Shown piece after piece: positions 5,332 through 6,054 of a DNA stretch of 6,054 nucleotides (the stretch's first letter is position 1; each line of letters starts with the position of its first letter). Origin of the DNA: Lentisphaeria bacterium (GTDB lineage Bacteria; Verrucomicrobiota; Lentisphaeria; Victivallales; GWF2-50-93); the NCBI GenBank assembly GCA_020056205.1, contig JAGVIF010000109.1:1-6054 (forward strand), given 5' to 3'. The position numbers and the translations under genes were made by a program. The notes below the pieces were generated by a model. That model did no database searches. It saw nothing but the letters and a program-made list of their open reading frames with translations, and was not told where the DNA came from.

Positions 5332-6054
5332 GACGAACAGGTTGCCAAAACATGCAGGCACGAGTACCCGGAAGGCGAGTCTTGCAAGAAGGATCATCCT
5401 AAGCATTACGGGCTCTATGCCGACGACATTGACGCGCTTGTCTATATGATCCTCACGGATGCCGGAATCAAGAATGACGATATGAAATTCCTGCTTTACC
5501 GCGACAGGACAAAGATCAGCGTCTATGCGAAAGCGATGTTCGGAATCGCCCTGCAGAGGCAGAATGACGCGGATAAACTCCGGATGATAATGAGGAACAT
5601 CGAACAGTTCCTCGTGCAGGACGATGAGAACCAGACGGCATATCTGAACCTTGGCAACAATGGATATTGGTGGCGCTGGTACGGAAGCGAGTTCGAGGCG
5701 CACGCATACTATCTTAAACTTCTCGCCGCGACCGATCCCAAGAGCGAGAAGGCTTCGCGTCTCGTCAAATATCTCCTCAACAACCGCAAGCATTCGACCT
5801 ACTGGAACTCGACGCGCGACACCGCGCTCTGCATCGAGGCGATGGCCGACTACATCCGCGCAAGCGGCGAAGACAAGCCGGAAATGGTTGTCGAGGCGCT
5901 TATAGACGGAGAACCGGCGAAGGTCGAGAAGATCAACAAAGACAATATCTTTTCCTTTGAGCCAGTTGCAAAAGTCATAAACCGCGCCGTTGCAGATGCC
6001 ATCGGAGGGCTCGCAAGTATTTCTGGCAGGGGCAATACCCGCGGCGGTCTTGCC
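5332..6054 (+). CDS. A2M fragment 5: rest of thioester domain and start of C-terminal region; runs off the window
   Basis: The same frame continues after TAG 5329 as DEQVAK and stays open to the last base (241 codons). No credible start exists; the first ATG (5446) lies inside a helix. It contains a Cys pair, CRHEYPEGESC (5353-5385), then helical repeats typical of an alpha/alpha toroid: DIDALVYMILTDAG, LGNNGYWWRWYGSEFEAHAY (5653-5712), and RKHSTYWNSTRDTALCIEAM (5788-5847). It then passes to a beta-rich C-terminal part (VEALIDGEPAKVEKI). From about 5956 the sequence is less like what I expect for the family, where a strand ending in G-x-G-P-x-Y-F-N should be approaching. This may be natural divergence or a further lesion just before the edge. 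Confidence 0.75.

Larger units (their letters stand above)
620..6054 (+). pseudogene. Secreted alpha-2-macroglobulin family protein, broken by one frame change and three in-frame TAG codons; 3' end outside window
   Basis: Taken as a whole, this is one gene of more than 1,800 codons for a bacterial alpha-2-macroglobulin (large extracellular alpha-helical protein, COG2373/YfaS type). Family members are exported protease traps: bait cleavage exposes a Cys-Gln thioester that covalently captures the protease. In order the sequence shows a signal peptide (620-688), a TPR-like N-terminus, an acidic linker (about 1195-1245), MG beta domains including ITDRPVYRPEQ (from 2287), an aromatic-rich insertion (2731-2853), a bait-like segment (about 3994-4248), the A2M domain, the thioester motif GCTEQ (4927-4941) and its helical domain with [16 protein letters not shown]. 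The frame changes near 1033. TAG occurs at 3481-3483, 4354-4356 and 5329-5331, with homology continuing in frame after each. The frame is open to the window edge, and an estimated 100-200 residues are missing beyond it. Decay is most likely. Sequencing error or amber recoding is the alternative. The family call is secure; the pseudogene status is less so. Confidence 0.85.

Overview
The window is dominated by one very large plus-strand gene (620 to beyond the right edge) for a secreted, thioester-containing bacterial alpha-2-macroglobulin (A2M/YfaS-like, COG2373 type). About 620 bp of non-coding, repeat-rich DNA precedes it. Moderate GC, a long aromatic-rich A2M of the kind I associate with Planctomycetota, Lentisphaerota and related environmental lineages, and intergenic DNA full of short inverted and degenerate repeats suggest an uncultured PVC-type or similar Gram-negative bacterium. 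No rRNA or marker gene is present, so this placement is tentative.

Layout. 1-619 has no convincing gene. It holds several short inverted repeats (7-22, 120-140, 163-182, 196-208), a degenerate CGATAN hexamer run (223-243), a 20-bp-arm inverted repeat (282-352), a strong Shine-Dalgarno in front of an 8-codon mini-ORF (374-400), a terminator-like hairpin (400-427), and AT-rich DNA leading to the A2M start. From 620 onward everything is A2M: signal peptide and TPR-like N-terminus, an acidic linker, MG-type beta domains, an aromatic-rich insertion, a bait-like low-complexity segment, the A2M domain, the thioester motif GCTEQ and its alpha-helical domain, and the start of the C-terminal region, which is cut by the window end.

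The striking point is that this single gene does not read through under the standard code. Near 1033 there is a frame change where, from memory of the family, about 60-90 residues are also missing. Further on are three in-frame stops (3481, 4354, 5329), all TAG, with clear A2M homology continuing in the same frame after each. One TAG replaces the Trp that is conserved even in animal A2M. The other two fit former CAG (Gln) codons, less certainly. The simplest reading is a young pseudogene decaying by C-to-T and G-to-A transitions plus a deletion. The alternatives are sequence or assembly error, or amber readthrough or recoding. The separate open stretches are pieces of one protein, not an operon of small genes.

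If functional, the product would be exported and act in the periplasm or at the cell surface as a protease trap: cleavage of the bait-like segment would expose the Cys-Gln thioester, which would covalently capture the attacker. No partner gene such as pbpC is visible.
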